In this document: piece by piece, positions 11,140 through 21,054 of the stretch
Layout: each line of letters starts with the position of its first letter
Numbering within the stretch: the stretch's first letter is position 1
Origin: Chara braunii
Taxonomy: Eukaryota > Streptophyta > Charophyceae > Charales > Characeae
Reading direction: 5' to 3'
NCBI GenBank assembly: GCA_003427395.1
Contig: BFEA01000174.1
Coordinates: forward strand, 1,655,673-1,691,681
Length of the DNA stretch: 36,009 nt
The notes under the pieces: model-generated
The model's input: only the letters and a program-made list of their open reading frames with translations
What the model was told of the DNA's origin: nothing
Databases searched by the model: none
Position numbers and translations under genes: made by a program

Positions 11140-11459
11140 TTGACTTTGATGCTTTAACCCTAACCTAAGTGGTTGAGGGCACCACTTAGGGTTGGCGTTG
11201 GTTTGTGAAGGGAGGAGGGGCAGCGTGGCTGAGGGAAGCTGACCCCACCTGGTTAGGTCATGGAGGGTCAACAGTGAACCTAACGAGGTTGCTCAAGAGT
11301 TGACTTTGCTGCCCTAACCCTAACCTAAGTGGTTGAAGGCACCACTTAGGGTTAGGGTTGGTTTGTGAAGGGAAGAGGGGCAGCGTGGCTGGGCGAAGTT
11401 GCCCCCATTTTGGTTAGGTCATGGAGGGTCGACGGTGAACCTAACCAGGTTGCTTGAGA
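11140..11459. repeat. Two tandem ~160-bp repeats with hairpins in the E2 leader
   Basis: Unit 1 starts at 11140 and unit 2 at 11300, both beginning 'ttgactttg'. Each holds an inverted repeat, AACCTAAGTGG ... CCACTTAGGGTT, separated by about 8 nt, able to form a stem of ~9 perfect pairs plus extension. The units differ by scattered substitutions. Their place directly after the PBS is where retroelement packaging/dimerisation signals lie; that role is inference. Confidence 0.85.
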
Positions 11460-11805
11460 GTGAGATTAGGGTGGCAAGACATTTCGAGGAGACTTCATGC
11501 GGCGATTTGAGAGAGGCAACAGTGAGGCACTCGCACCTGGAATCTGATTCAAGGGAGACACTTGGCAACTTAAGGGCTGCCCTCAAGTAGGCGAGCTCGA
11601 GGGTCAGCGGCCACTCAGCATCTACGGACTGCAAGTTGCCACTTTGTTCTTCGGCATCGACGGGGGGTCCAGTGTTGCAATTGGGTGTTGGAGTCAGACC
11701 CTCCTAGGAGGTAGGACGCTAGTGTAGGGGTAGCATTAGAGGGGTCAGGAGGATCACATGAGAGGGGGGTGAGTTCTATTCATCTCGAAGCTCAAGGCCA
11801 CTCAG

Positions 11806-12032
11806 GTAAGTGTCGTGCACCTACGGGATGCCATGTGTGTGTGCATGGTATGGTTTGTCCTGTTGGGGTTACTCTGGGTTTCTTTTCCTCCTCCTCTGTG
11901 GTTTTGATTGTGTGATTGAATGCATGTGATCTACCTACTCACCTGGTGGATGGGAAATGAAGTATCTTGATCTAAATGTCTAGTCTTTCTACAGTGCTTT
12001 GTCTTTCATCCGTTCAGTGCTTTGTCTTTCAG
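11806..12032 (+). other. Candidate leader intron in E2 (weak)
   Basis: A consensus donor CAG|GTAAGTG at 11803-11812 and a pyrimidine-rich acceptor TTTGTCTTTCAG ending at 12032 bracket 227 bp of the untranslated leader. A 23-bp direct repeat (cagtgctttgtctttca at 11992 and 12015) duplicates the acceptor tract. Nothing else proves splicing. Confidence 0.2.
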
Positions 12033-12597
12033 CTCTGAACGGTTGTAGTCTGTAGGTTCTGCCGAAAGTTGAAATTTCGTTTTTCAGTACAGTAGAAACT
12101 AAACTAAGTCCATGAGTGACTCCTCTTGGTTGGGACCTGGCCGCGACCTACGTGGGACCTCTGGAACCCAGTGGGATGGGCCCAAACAAGAAGAGCCCTT
12201 TGGGCCCAAATTGGTTAGGCATTAGCCCATTGTCTCGTGACTGTGTTACGGAGTTCTTTCTACTTGGTTAGGACACCCGCTGCCGAGGGGATCTCGGCTG
12301 AGACGTTTCGCATGTCTTTTGGTTGCACTGTCCGTGGCTTGGAATGTCGTTGTCTGGTTTGTTGTACACCACTCAATTCTCCATTGTTGCATTTAGTTAC
12401 TCGTTTTCTGGTTTGTTGTACGGTCACGGAGCTGGTCAGACTGGACTCGAGAGGACCTCGCATGCAGTCTGATCAAACTGGGTCGCTGGATCAGACCTCT
12501 CGTGTGAATTTGATTGTTTAATGAAATGTCGCTCCGGCTAGGAGTTCTACCTTCTCTTCTCTGAGCTTTTTAGTATGTTTCTCTGAGTTCATTTTCG

Positions 12598-14407
12598 ATG
12601 CCCGTGGAGACTCGCAACCAGAAAGAAGAGAGAGAGAGGAGGGAGAGAGAAAAGGAAGAGAGGGAAAGTGACCGTCTGGAGTGGGTAAGGACTGGGAAAA
12701 GGAGTGTCCGTCCAAGTAAAAAGGGAAGTGCACCTCTTGAGAGTCTAATTGATTCTTTTGCTGTTTGGCATCTCTCTGACCCACCTGCCAACGTTAACGG
12801 TTCGAAAATGGCCCAGCTATCCTCAGGACAAGTGCGGGCCCTATTAAATGCAGCCAGCGATACGGAGAAACCGTATATGCAAGCACTCCTAGATAGTGCT
12901 ATAGAAAGAGAACAAGAAGCGGAGAAGGAGAGGAAGGAACAACTGTTGAAAAGTCAGGAGGCCATCTTGGCAACTGTTCCCTCGCTGACCAAAGAGCAGT
13001 GTGAGGAACAACTGCATTCCATACTCACCACTATCGTCCAAGTTCGGAGGCTTGAAGATCATACCATTCAGATAGCCGACGTCTTCGCAAAATTGAAGAC
13101 ACTTCAGGAGGATCTGACTGATATGACCAGCAAGTACCGCGACTTCATGGTGGAGGTTGTTGCGTTGCGACAGGCCCAAGTAACCAATCCTCTTCCTCTA
13201 CCCCTTAGTTTCGGAGTTCATTTCCGATTGAGACTAATCTTGCCCCTCTAATCGTATCTTTTTCTACTTCTTCCTCGAGTGTGATGGCAAACCCATCGGG
13301 ACCTGTAACAGGTGCAGATTATGCTGTTGCCGTAACAAGCAACGAGGCAGGAAACTCTGCAACTGCTGCAGCCCCAAGATCTGAACCAGCAGTTGCTGCT
13401 CCCAGCCACGCCGGTCCCTATGTGGATCGAAAGGCGGTGCAAATACCGTCTAAGTACGACAACAAAGAAGACATTGAATCCTGGATCAGCTCCATGAGGG
13501 CATACTTCGAGGTGCTGGGGACTCAGCCAAAGACCTAACCAGTGATCATGGGAATGAATGTTGAGCCGGTTGTATGAGGCTTTCTAGAAGTCCAATCTAC
13601 GCGGGTTGGGGTTCCAAAGATTGAACTGACAAGGTGGCTTAAGGCCACCTCGGTTGCGTCCCTCGAGGAGCCCCTCATTGCCCAGTATAAGGATCCACAC
13701 GCTGCAGCAAGGGCAAGAAGCTAGCTTGACAAAATCAAACGCAGCAAGTGGGCGGGCTCCATGAAAAACCTGCAAACCTATCTCAGCAAGATGTTTGCTA
13801 CACCTGGTCTTCAATTGAGTGACTAATCTTGCTTGGATGTGGTCAAGAGCGCAGTCCCCACCAGTTTTACTAATCGCCTAGGCAGGGACTTCATTGGGTA
13901 TACTGACTGGTTCACTCTAATGAAGGACATAGTCNGTCTCGAGGCGGTAGACCTCGTCACCACAGCAGGCAGCAAAAAGCCCATGGGCGGCAGGCGGTTC
14001 AAAGGCAGCAGCCGTTTTGCTGTGCATGACCTGCTGGAGGCTGAAGAGGAGGCCGAAGCAGATGACCCCACTCTTGGTGGCGACCAAGAACAGGGCAGTG
14101 ATACAGCCTGTTCGTCAGCCCATGAGTCTGATGTAAATCAAGAAGAAGAAAAAATTACTGCCTTTAAAAAGACTGCCAATACAAGGGGACCGAATCGGAA
14201 CGCAGGGAAGAACTATGTCAACTTCCCAAGGGAGTCAATATGCCAGCAAAACCGGAGGATGCGACCACTAAACCATGGGTCGAGCTTCGGATCACTGAAA
14301 ATGATTGGCGGGGTAGACTCAAGAAGGGGGTATGCCTGCATTGCCAGAAACCAAACCATAAAGTACCAGATTGCTGTAGGCTGCAGGGAAACCAGACCCG
14401 GGCGTAG
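12598..14407 (+). pseudogene. gag: Gag of E2, broken by stops and frameshifts
   Basis: It opens at ATG 12598 with a Glu/Arg-rich stretch and continues to 13251 with a coiled-coil region (AIEREQEAEKERKEQLLKSQ). Capsid-like sequence follows in another frame at 13281-13538 (KYDNKEDIESWISSMRAYFE) and, past stops at 13536, 13575, 13721 and 13823, at 13833 onward (TSFTNRLGRDFIGYTDWF). The C-terminus is in a third frame, open as a small unit from ATG 14240 to TAG 14405-14407, carrying KPWVELRITENDWRGRLKKG and a CCHC knuckle (CLHCQKPNH, four residues, C). An ambiguous base (n) lies at 13935. Several of the stops could come from CAA/CAG/CGA. Confidence 0.75.
14386..14407 (+). promoter_or_regulatory. 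Canonical -1 frameshift heptamer G_GGA_AAC at the E2 gag-pol junction
   Basis: In the zinc-knuckle frame the codons are CAG GGA AAC CAG ACC CGG GCG TAG. The heptamer at 14386-14392 fits X_XXY_YYZ (GGG AAA C) exactly in phase, the same slippery sequence known from some plant viruses with -1 frameshifting. Slipping enters the frame (14386, 14389 ...) that runs, apart from one TGA at 14533, into the protease active site. A short inverted repeat (AGAGT/ACTCT, about 14406-14427) lies just downstream; I did not identify a pseudoknot. Confidence 0.6.
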
Positions 14408-15058
14408 AGTCGACTTTAACACACTCTATAGCAAGGGAGACTGAATCTGATGCAGATCAACAGTCCTCCCTTGAAGCCCAATCATCTGCTGAAGCCAAGG
14501 CTGAAGTGTGTGATGTGTTGTATGTCGAGCTTTGAGAGGAGTCTGGGACGGTCGACTTCCACTACCACTTGGAGCATTGGGCTGAGATTAAACAGCAGCG
14601 TGCCCAAGGGACATCGAAGCTGATCTTCTTGAAACTTCTCATAAACAACCGCTATCTCCGTGTCTTGATTGATTGTGGCGTAACGACTAACTTTATGTCA
14701 CCTGACGGGATACGCAAAGTGGGCTTGGGAATGAAGCAAGTGGCCTTGCAGAACCCTTGCCGAATGCAGGTTGGCCACAAGGAAGTTCTCTTCTACGCAT
14801 GCAATCAAAGGTGTGCACACTACCTTTGACAAGAACAAAACTGTCACCCACGCACTGAACTTCTATGTCCTTGACAAGTGCCCCTTCGACGCTGTCCTTG
14901 GCTTGGGCTGGCTGCAGTCCCAATGCGAATGGACCAAGTGCAAGAAGTCACTTTTCATGGTCAAAGATGCTAAAGGGAACGAGCTAACCGTCGTCTTAGA
15001 TGAGAAGCACGAGTCCCCAATGACTTTTCTGAATACTATGAAGTTCTGCAAGAAATAG
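14408..15058 (+). pseudogene. Aspartic protease of E2 with altered active site
   Basis: The pol frame from the slippery site reads through a TGA at 14533-14535 into RVLIDCGVTTNFMSPDG. The catalytic triad is D-C-G (GAT TGT GGC at 14671) instead of the usual D-S/T-G. A frameshift near 14800 moves the coding to the next frame, ending at 15056-15058, with FDAVLGLGWLQSQ. Family members generally have LGMDWL, so the Asp is replaced by Gly. The protein is probably inactive. Confidence 0.75.
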
Positions 15059-15082
15059 CGCAAACACAAGGAGGATGAACAA

Positions 15083-16076
15083 TTGTATGTTGCCTTTGTT
15101 CGTCCTACTCATGTGCCATCTACTTTTGTGGTTAGTACCATTACTACTTCGGCTAGTGATTCTACTTCTAACACGTCTACTTCTCTACCTTCTACTGGTC
15201 CAAATGATCCTGCTTCAGATTCGGTCGCTTCTATTACAAGCCTACGACCTGATCTAGGTGATCCCTTTGCTGATCCTCCACCCCCACCGGTTCCACCAAA
15301 CATCCAAAACCTCCTCGAACGGTTCCCAGAAGTTCTGGCCGAGCCACGTGGAGTCCCCACGCGATCGGTCAGACACACCATCGAGTTGTTCGAGGGTGTT
15401 GTTCCTCCAAAGGGGTGTGTGTACCGGATGGGACCCGGCGAGTTGGTGGAACTACGGCAACAGATTGACAACATGATTGACAAAAGGGTGGATCAAGCCT
15501 AGTGAGTCTCAATTTGGTGCTCCTGTTTTGTTTGTTCCGAAGAAAGGAGGCAAACTCCGCATGTGTATTGACTATCGTGGCCTAAACCGCATCATAAGAA
15601 AGAACGCCTATCGACTATCTCGAATAGCCGACTTGCTTGATGCTGCAGGTGGGTGCAAGGTCTTCTCCAAAATCGATCTAAAGTCTGGCTACGACCAGAT
15701 TGAAGTCGATCCTGCGGACCAGCATAAAACTGCGTTAAAAAAACGCGATGGGCTTTACAAGTTTACCGTAATGCCCTTTGGTCTCACGAACGCACCAGCC
15801 ACCTTCCAAAGCCTCATGGACAAAGTCCTCCGCGAACAGATTGGTCGGTTCGTGGTGGTCTACCTCGATGACATACTAATATTCGGCAAGTCCATGGAGG
15901 AACACCTCAAGCACCTTGAGGAAGTACTGACCATCCTCAAGAAGATGCAACTCCATCTCAACTTGGAGAAATCTGAGTTTGGGAAGGATAGTGTCATCTA
16001 TCTTGGGCACCGGTTGTCTGCTGCAGGCCTAGAGCTTGAGGCAACCAAGGTAGAGGTCATACGCAATTGGCCTTAG
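15083..16076 (+). pseudogene. Reverse transcriptase of E2
   Basis: The first part (15083-15502) holds a Ser/Thr/Pro-rich linker and the pre-RT region (LLERFPEVLAEPRGVPTRS, YRMGPGEL). A 1-nt loss in a G run near 15487 shifts the frame; the next ~200 codons (15477-16076) are open and carry all RT motifs: [57 protein letters not shown] and YLDDILIF. It ends at TAG 16074-16076 in the NWP-x-PVNVRELR context, where Gln or Thr is usual, so a single substitution is likely. Confidence 0.9.
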
Positions 16077-16949
16077 CCCGTGAATGTTCGCGAACTGCGC
16101 TCTTTTCTTGGTCTCGCGTCATACTATCGGAAGTTTGTACCCCGCTTTTCCATTGTTGCACGTCCATTGTCTCGACTGACAAGTAACAATGTTCCCTATT
16201 CTTGGGATACCGTGTGCACGAATGCCTATCAAGCTTTGAAAGACGCCTTGGTAAGTTACCCAGTACTCCGCATTGCAGATCCCAAACTGACATTTGTAGT
16301 TACTACGGATGCAAGTCAGTATGGAATCGGCGCAGTGCTGCAGCAAGATGACGGCGATGGCTTGCGGCCGCTCGAATTCTACAACAAAAGCATGCCCAAC
16401 GTAAAGGTAGCCACTTCCACCTACATGTGCGAGTTGTATGCTTTGCGTATGGCTTTGGACCATTGGAAGCACTATCTTTTGAGACGCCACTTCAAAGTGT
16501 TCTCAGATCATGAGACCCTGAAGTGGATCAAGGAGCAAACTACCTTGTCCCCTACGTTAATTCGCTGGTTCCATGAAATTGACATCTTTGACTTTGAATT
16601 GAGGCACAAAAAGGGTTGTTATAATCGGGCAGTCGCCGACGCATTGTCTCGCCACCTTGAGTACATGACTTGCCTTGTGAAATCCTACGACCTCCGAAAG
16701 AAACTGAAGGAGGAGCTCGTAGAGCAGACATCCAAGGATAAGAAACCTAGTCCCATCCTTGAGCGGCTGCGGGCTGATCCTAGTAGTCAGCCTGATTTTC
16801 ACGAATATGGACTGATTTTCCGTCGCTACGGGAACTACGACCGCTTGTGTGTGCCCAACCATGAGCCTCTACGCACACATTTTCTGGACTTGGCTCGTGG
16901 CCGGAGCGGACACTTCAGCATGGCAAAGATGTACGCAAATCTGCTCTAA
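16077..16949 (+). pseudogene. RT connection, RNase H and zinc-finger start, E2
   Basis: In frame with RT beyond the TAG. It starts NVRELRSFLGLASYYRKF (the RT thumb/connection). RNase H has its four acidic positions: D in TTDASQYG, E in CELYALRMAL, D in FSDHETLKWI and D in VADALSRH. The linker continues to HFSMAKMYANLL, the beginning of the integrase H2C2 finger, and ends at TAA 16947-16949. The frame continues past the stop (QFDWPGM). Confidence 0.88.
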
Positions 16950-17444
16950 CAATTTGATTGGCCTGGCATGAAAGGGACTGCTGAAAAGTTTGTGGCTGAG
17001 TGTCAAGTCTGTCAACGAATCAAACCATGCAGACAAAAACCCATGGGGCTACTCGCACCCCTTCCCATTCCTGATGATCCCTGGGAGTCCATCTCCGTTG
17101 ACTTCACCGACATGGGAAAGGTAAGTATGAACGGCTACTCACAAGTCATGGTGATTTATGACCGATTCTCTAAGTTTTTCAATCTGATCCCTTTGCCGCC
17201 GCTCCAACAGAAGTACATTCTGCAGTTCGGGCCCCCGAAGACTCTTGTAAGCGGTCGGGACCCGCCCTTCATTAGTACTGAATGGAAGGACTTCACGTCT
17301 CATCTGGGGATCAGGCTATGTATGACATATGGCCGACACCCTGAAGCCAATGGTTTGGTTGAAGAAATCAACCAGACTGTGTTCCAACTTCTCCGCGCTT
17401 TGATTATCCCGGATTAGGAAACATGGGATGAAGAGCTGTATTCC
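16950..17444 (+). pseudogene. Integrase core of E2, catalytic Asp lost
   Basis: It continues with the finger CQVCQRIK, PLPIPDDPWESISVDFTDM (first Asp) and YDRFSKFFNLIPLPPL. Compared with E1, about ten residues are missing before FGPPKTLVSGRDPPF. The second catalytic Asp of the D,D(35)E triad, normally in SDRD, is Gly here (GGT, 17253-17255). The Glu side is GRHPEANGLVEEINQ. A TAG at 17415-17417 (PD-stop-ETWDE) fits a Gln codon changed by one base. Confidence 0.82.
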
Positions 17445-18224
17445 GTGAGGGGGCTGTACAACAACTCCATCCATTCTGGCACCGGCATGACACCTAACAA
17501 GCTGCATCTCGGTTGGCAGATCCGTAATCCGCTCTCCTACCTATTCCCAGAGCAGCCAACTGGCTTAACACCCGACAGGCCTGGCTTCGGGGCTAAGTAT
17601 GATCGCTTGCTCAAGGTTGCCATTATAGCCATGACCAAGCGACAGCACGTCGTGATCCATCACGCAAACAAGGGGCGCCGACCGTCGGACATTCAGGTAG
17701 GAAGCTATGTCTGGGTCAATATGTTTGAATTCTCAGAAGAAGAAGGGGTCTCTCGCAAACTTCTCCCACTCTATTACGGACCGTGGGAAGTTTTGGATGT
17801 GATTGGCGAAGACCACTTTGGCCCTTCGTACGTAGTCCATGTGCCAGCCCATCTGCGCACATACCCTATGTTCCATGCATCGAAATTGTACTTCCACTGT
17901 GATGCTAAGACGTTCGACTATCGCGAAGACATGATCCCTCGTGCTATCAAAGGCGGGCATGAGATAGACAAAATCAAACAGCATGTAGGGAAGGGACACA
18001 ACAGACAGTACCAGGTTCACTTCATGTATCACCCATTAGACGATTTGTATCGGATTTCCAAACAGGAACTGCTATGCAGCGCACCGTGCGTTGTCAAAGC
18101 CTACGAGCGACAAACTGCCACTAATGTTGTACGTAAGATCTTTGCAAGACTCATTGCAACAGAGGACTCTAGGAACCTCTTTGCCTTGCTTGCTTACGAT
18201 GCGTTTGTCAAGGACTCAGAATGA
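17445..18224 (+). pseudogene. Integrase C-terminus with chromodomain-like tail, E2 (259 codons open)
   Basis: NNSIHSGTGMTPNKLHLGW closes the core. The C-terminal module holds DIQVGSYVWVN and LPLYYGPWEVLDVIGED (GPY/F type), then TYPMFHASKLYFH and a tail with GGHEIDKIK, GHNRQYQVHF and DDLYRISKQEL, aligning with the E1 and E4 tails and resembling a group II chromodomain. It ends VKAYERQ... plus a ~30-residue extension to TGA 18222-18224. This frame is intact. Confidence 0.82.
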
Positions 18225-18248
18225 GTTACTCGCTCGAAGGGACCTCGC

Positions 18249-18265
18249 TTTTGAGGGGGGAGTAG
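18249..18265 (+). other. Polypurine tract of E2
   Basis: TTTTGAGGGGGGAGTAG lies immediately before the 3' LTR start TGTGATGACCCG. It serves as the plus-strand primer in reverse transcription. Confidence 0.8.
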
Positions 18266-18568
18266 TGTGATGACCCGTCCAAACATGGACTGAAACACAC
18301 AACTGATTTCTGAGTTTTGCCCATAGACTGAATGCTCTGTTGAGTTTCCCACTTGCTACCATGTCTGTGTGTGCACGCTTGCTGGACTGCATGACTGTCT
18401 GAGTGCTGGCTGGCTTGAGTGTGTGTGTGGCCGTGCCTGTCTGAGTGTTGGTTGGCTTGAGTGTGTGTGAGTGTGGCTCGCAAGGGCACTTGCTCGTTCG
18501 TTGGGCCCTCAGGGCCGCTACTTACCTGTGGTCGTGACATTGAGGGATTGCAGCAGGAAAAACACTCA
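18266..18568 (+). repeat. 3' LTR of E2 (only first ~300 bp match the 5' LTR)
   Basis: It begins TGTGATGACCCGTCC. Homology with 9856-10150 runs to 'aaaaacactca' and then stops abruptly: 18569 onward ('agtaccattggtcgacc') has no counterpart in the remaining ~960 bp of the 5' LTR. Truncation, an insertion at this point, or recombination between LTR subfamilies could explain it. Confidence 0.75.
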
Positions 18569-18932
18569 AGTACCATTGGTCGACCATGGCGCTCCTTGTT
18601 GTGGCTCTTCCTCACTGTGCACTCGGCCACTTGTCTGTCTATGTCTCTTTGTGTAATGTCAATTTCCCGACAACGATCCTTCTCTCTCGCTCTCTTCGTG
18701 CTTCCCCCCGGCCCCAACCTTTGCTGCCTCGGGCCCGGGTTGTTCTTTCTATGCCCTCGGCTCTCTCCCTCTCTCTCTCTCTCTCTCCCTCTCTCTCTCT
18801 CTCTCCCTCTCTCTCTCTCTCCCCATCGCACACCTACTTGCCCGCCCGTTCGTGTCACCCCCCTCCCCCACATCTCTAAGACACGCAACCACCACGTCAC
18901 CGTCAACGTCCCCCCTCTCCCGATGGTTGATA

Positions 18933-18935
<3 letters not shown>
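18569..18935. other. Unassigned sequence before the CT microsatellite
   Basis: Pyrimidine-rich, with short CT runs at 18761-18820. No coding resemblance. It could be part of whatever truncated the E2 3' LTR. Confidence 0.5.
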
Positions 18936-19009
<74 letters not shown>

Positions 19010-19459
19010 NNNNNNNNNNNNNNNNNNNNNNNNNNNNNNNNNNNNNNNNNNNNNNNNNNNNNNNNNNNNNNNNNNNNNNNNNNNNNNNNNNNNNNNNNNN
19101 NNNNNNNNNNNNNNNNNNNNNNNNNNNNNNNNNNNNNNNNNNNNNNNNNNNNNNNNNNNNNNNNNNNNNNNNNNNNNNNNNNNNNNNNNNNNNNNNNNNN
19201 NNNNNNNNNNNNNNNNNNNNNNNNNNNNNNNNNNNNNNNNNNNNNNNNNNNNNNNNNNNNNNNNNNNNNNNNNNNNNNNNNNNNNNNNNNNNNNNNNNNN
19301 NNNNNNNNNNNNNNNNNNNNNNNNNNNNNNNNNNNNNNNNNNNNNNNNNNNNNNNNNNNNNNNNNNNNNNNNNNNNNNNNNNNNNNNNNNNNNNNNNNNN
19401 NNNNNNNNNNNNNNNNNNNNNNNNNNNNNNNNNNNNNNNNNNNNNNNNNNNNNNNNNNN

Positions 19460-19538
<79 letters not shown>
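18936..19538. repeat. (CT)n microsatellite with a 450-base assembly gap
   Basis: Pure CT runs occupy about 18936-19009 and 19460-19538, separated by Ns at 19010-19459. The true length is unknown. Long open frames across it are artefacts. Confidence 0.97.
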
Positions 19539-19809
19539 ACCCCCACGCATGTGATGAAACACGACCGCCATCCATCGTCTGCCGCTCTGCTACCCACGCC
19601 TCCTCCCCCTTTGCCTTCCCTACAACGCTCCCTTTTCGAACTGGCCCGGCAGCCTCGCGCTGCTTGCCGTGCGCACCATTTCGACCTGCCCCGTCTGGCC
19701 TCCGCACCGTTTTGGCGCCCGCTCCCTGCACAGCCCCTGGCCCATTTTGGACTTTCCCAACACTATGAACGGTGCAGTCACTAGGAAATAATAATAATAA
19801 TAGTAATGT
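19539..19809. other. C-rich unassigned sequence
   Basis: GC-rich, pyrimidine-rich DNA with a short (AAT)n run at 19786-19800. I see no gene. Confidence 0.5.
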
Positions 19810-20930
19810 TTACATACATCTCAGTGACGAGCGAGATTGACCTCCATCAATGATCACACGCGGTACCCCCTCATGAGTGAGTGCGGCTGTTTGGAACTTC
19901 GCCTTTGGTACACGCTGCTCCTCCGCAGCATTGAGGACCTGGGTCGCGATGGACACTGGGATCTTGTAGCCGATGTCCAATGATGTTGTCGGATCGATAT
20001 TCAGGATGTAGGCCATGCCTCTGGCCATCTCGTCATGAGCCACGTTTTTGAGGTACAACTCCTCGGCCAAGGGAATGTGGCCCGTCGCCCTGATCAGAAT
20101 CTCGATCCGTCCTTTGCCATAAATGTAATCATATGATATCTCAAGGAAGCGGTCTCCATAGAGTGGTTTTCGAAAGGCCTGCATAGCAAAATCAGCACCA
20201 ACGAGATGATTGTATCCATTCCCAAGATAAGGGACCGGCCCCTCCCATTTGGAGCCTGCAACGTACTCCGACTTAGGCTCGTCGGACATATAGAAGGGGA
20301 ATCAATCTCCCTCTAAGTTGATAACATGCTAGAAGATGAGCGATCCTTTGCAGTACTGCTCCTCGACGCCACCTCTTCCCGGTATCTAGTGTCACTATGT
20401 AGTGTCACGGTCCTCAATGCAAGTAGAGCCAACACTAATCGTAGCCCAGTCAAAGTAATCGCAGAAGTCAACTTCACTTACGCTGAAAGGGTCCAGGTCT
20501 GACTCATTAGTCTTCTATCTTTGCAAGCACATAGTCATGGGAAGCGTTGACGGAGCCACGTCCTCCTCGGCCGTCGGTCGCTGCGCCTCTTAGTCTTCCT
20601 TCCGCTCTTGCTAAGGGGGTTCGTGTTGTAGACCTCAAAGTCAAAGAGGACTTCATCAGGTGCTGAAGGGATGTGAGGAAATACCAAAAGTAGTCAGTTG
20701 TCCCTCCAATAGCTCTCCCTGCGAGAAATGTAGTCAGCGATCCGATCGAAGGTTTCGCCCTTCACTCCCTTCTCAGGCCCCTTCACCCAGTCGGTGACTA
20801 CCAATGCGTGCCTCGAGGTGAGGGACTCGCTAGCCCGACTGATAAACGTTTGGTGTCCAGAGAAGTTGTATCTGAACTCCTCAATGGACTTGGCCCACCT
20901 TAGGGTGGTAGTGCACTGATGAGCCAGCTT
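19810..20930 (-). pseudogene. Decayed protein-coding region, family not recognised
   Basis: Minus strand. The clearest part is 159 codons (20289-19810; SEYVAGSKWEGPVPYLGNGY, GRIEILIRATGHIPLAEELY, DEMARGMAYILNIDPTTS). The same frame continues upstream through several stops with protein-like sequence: GVEEQYCKGSLIF-stop-HVINLEGD-stop-FPFY directly before it, and SDLDPFSVSEVDFCDYFDW further up. Another block at 20930-20694 (AHQCTTTLRWAKSIEEFRYN, HALVVTDWVKGPEKGVKGE, DRIADYISRRESYWRDN) leads after a TGA into LLLVFPHIPSAPDEVLFDFE. I infer one decayed ORF of at least ~370 codons. I cannot name the family; a mobile-element protein is plausible given the surroundings. Confidence 0.55.
20290..20693 (-). 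other. Stop-riddled middle of the unknown minus-strand coding region
   Basis: Joining segment described under the pseudogene. It contains an acidic or basic low-complexity part (EAQRPTAEEDVAPSTLP) and at least six stops, consistent with a neutral relic rather than an intron with clear splice sites. Confidence 0.4.
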
Positions 20931-21054
20931 GACTCGCCTGAACCAGCAACCAGGAAAACACGAAAGCCCTTCCTGAGCGGCCCAACCAGTAACAACAAAC
21001 TGAACTTTGGAGCAACGCCTGGATGCTCCTAAGTGAACAACAGTGTCGTAAGGT

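Larger units (their letters stand above)
9851..18568 (+). mobile_element. Ty3/gypsy LTR retrotransposon copy E2, nearly full length
   Basis: Order: 5' LTR (9851-11115), PBS (11118), long leader, gag, PR, RT, RNase H, integrase, chromodomain-like tail (to 18224), PPT (18249-18265) and a 3' LTR that matches the 5' LTR only for its first ~300 bp. It differs clearly in protein sequence from the E1/E4 family. Single-base lesions break gag and pol in several places, but RT and RNase H are largely open. Confidence 0.88.

Noticed and set aside
11159-11369. Interstitial telomere repeat (CCCTAA / TTAGGG words)
   Set aside because: Only one or two words per copy, in an inverted-repeat hairpin; not a telomeric tract.
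18226-19784. Long open frames through RERERE/SLSLSL and X runs
   Set aside because: Produced by CT repeats and the 450-N gap.
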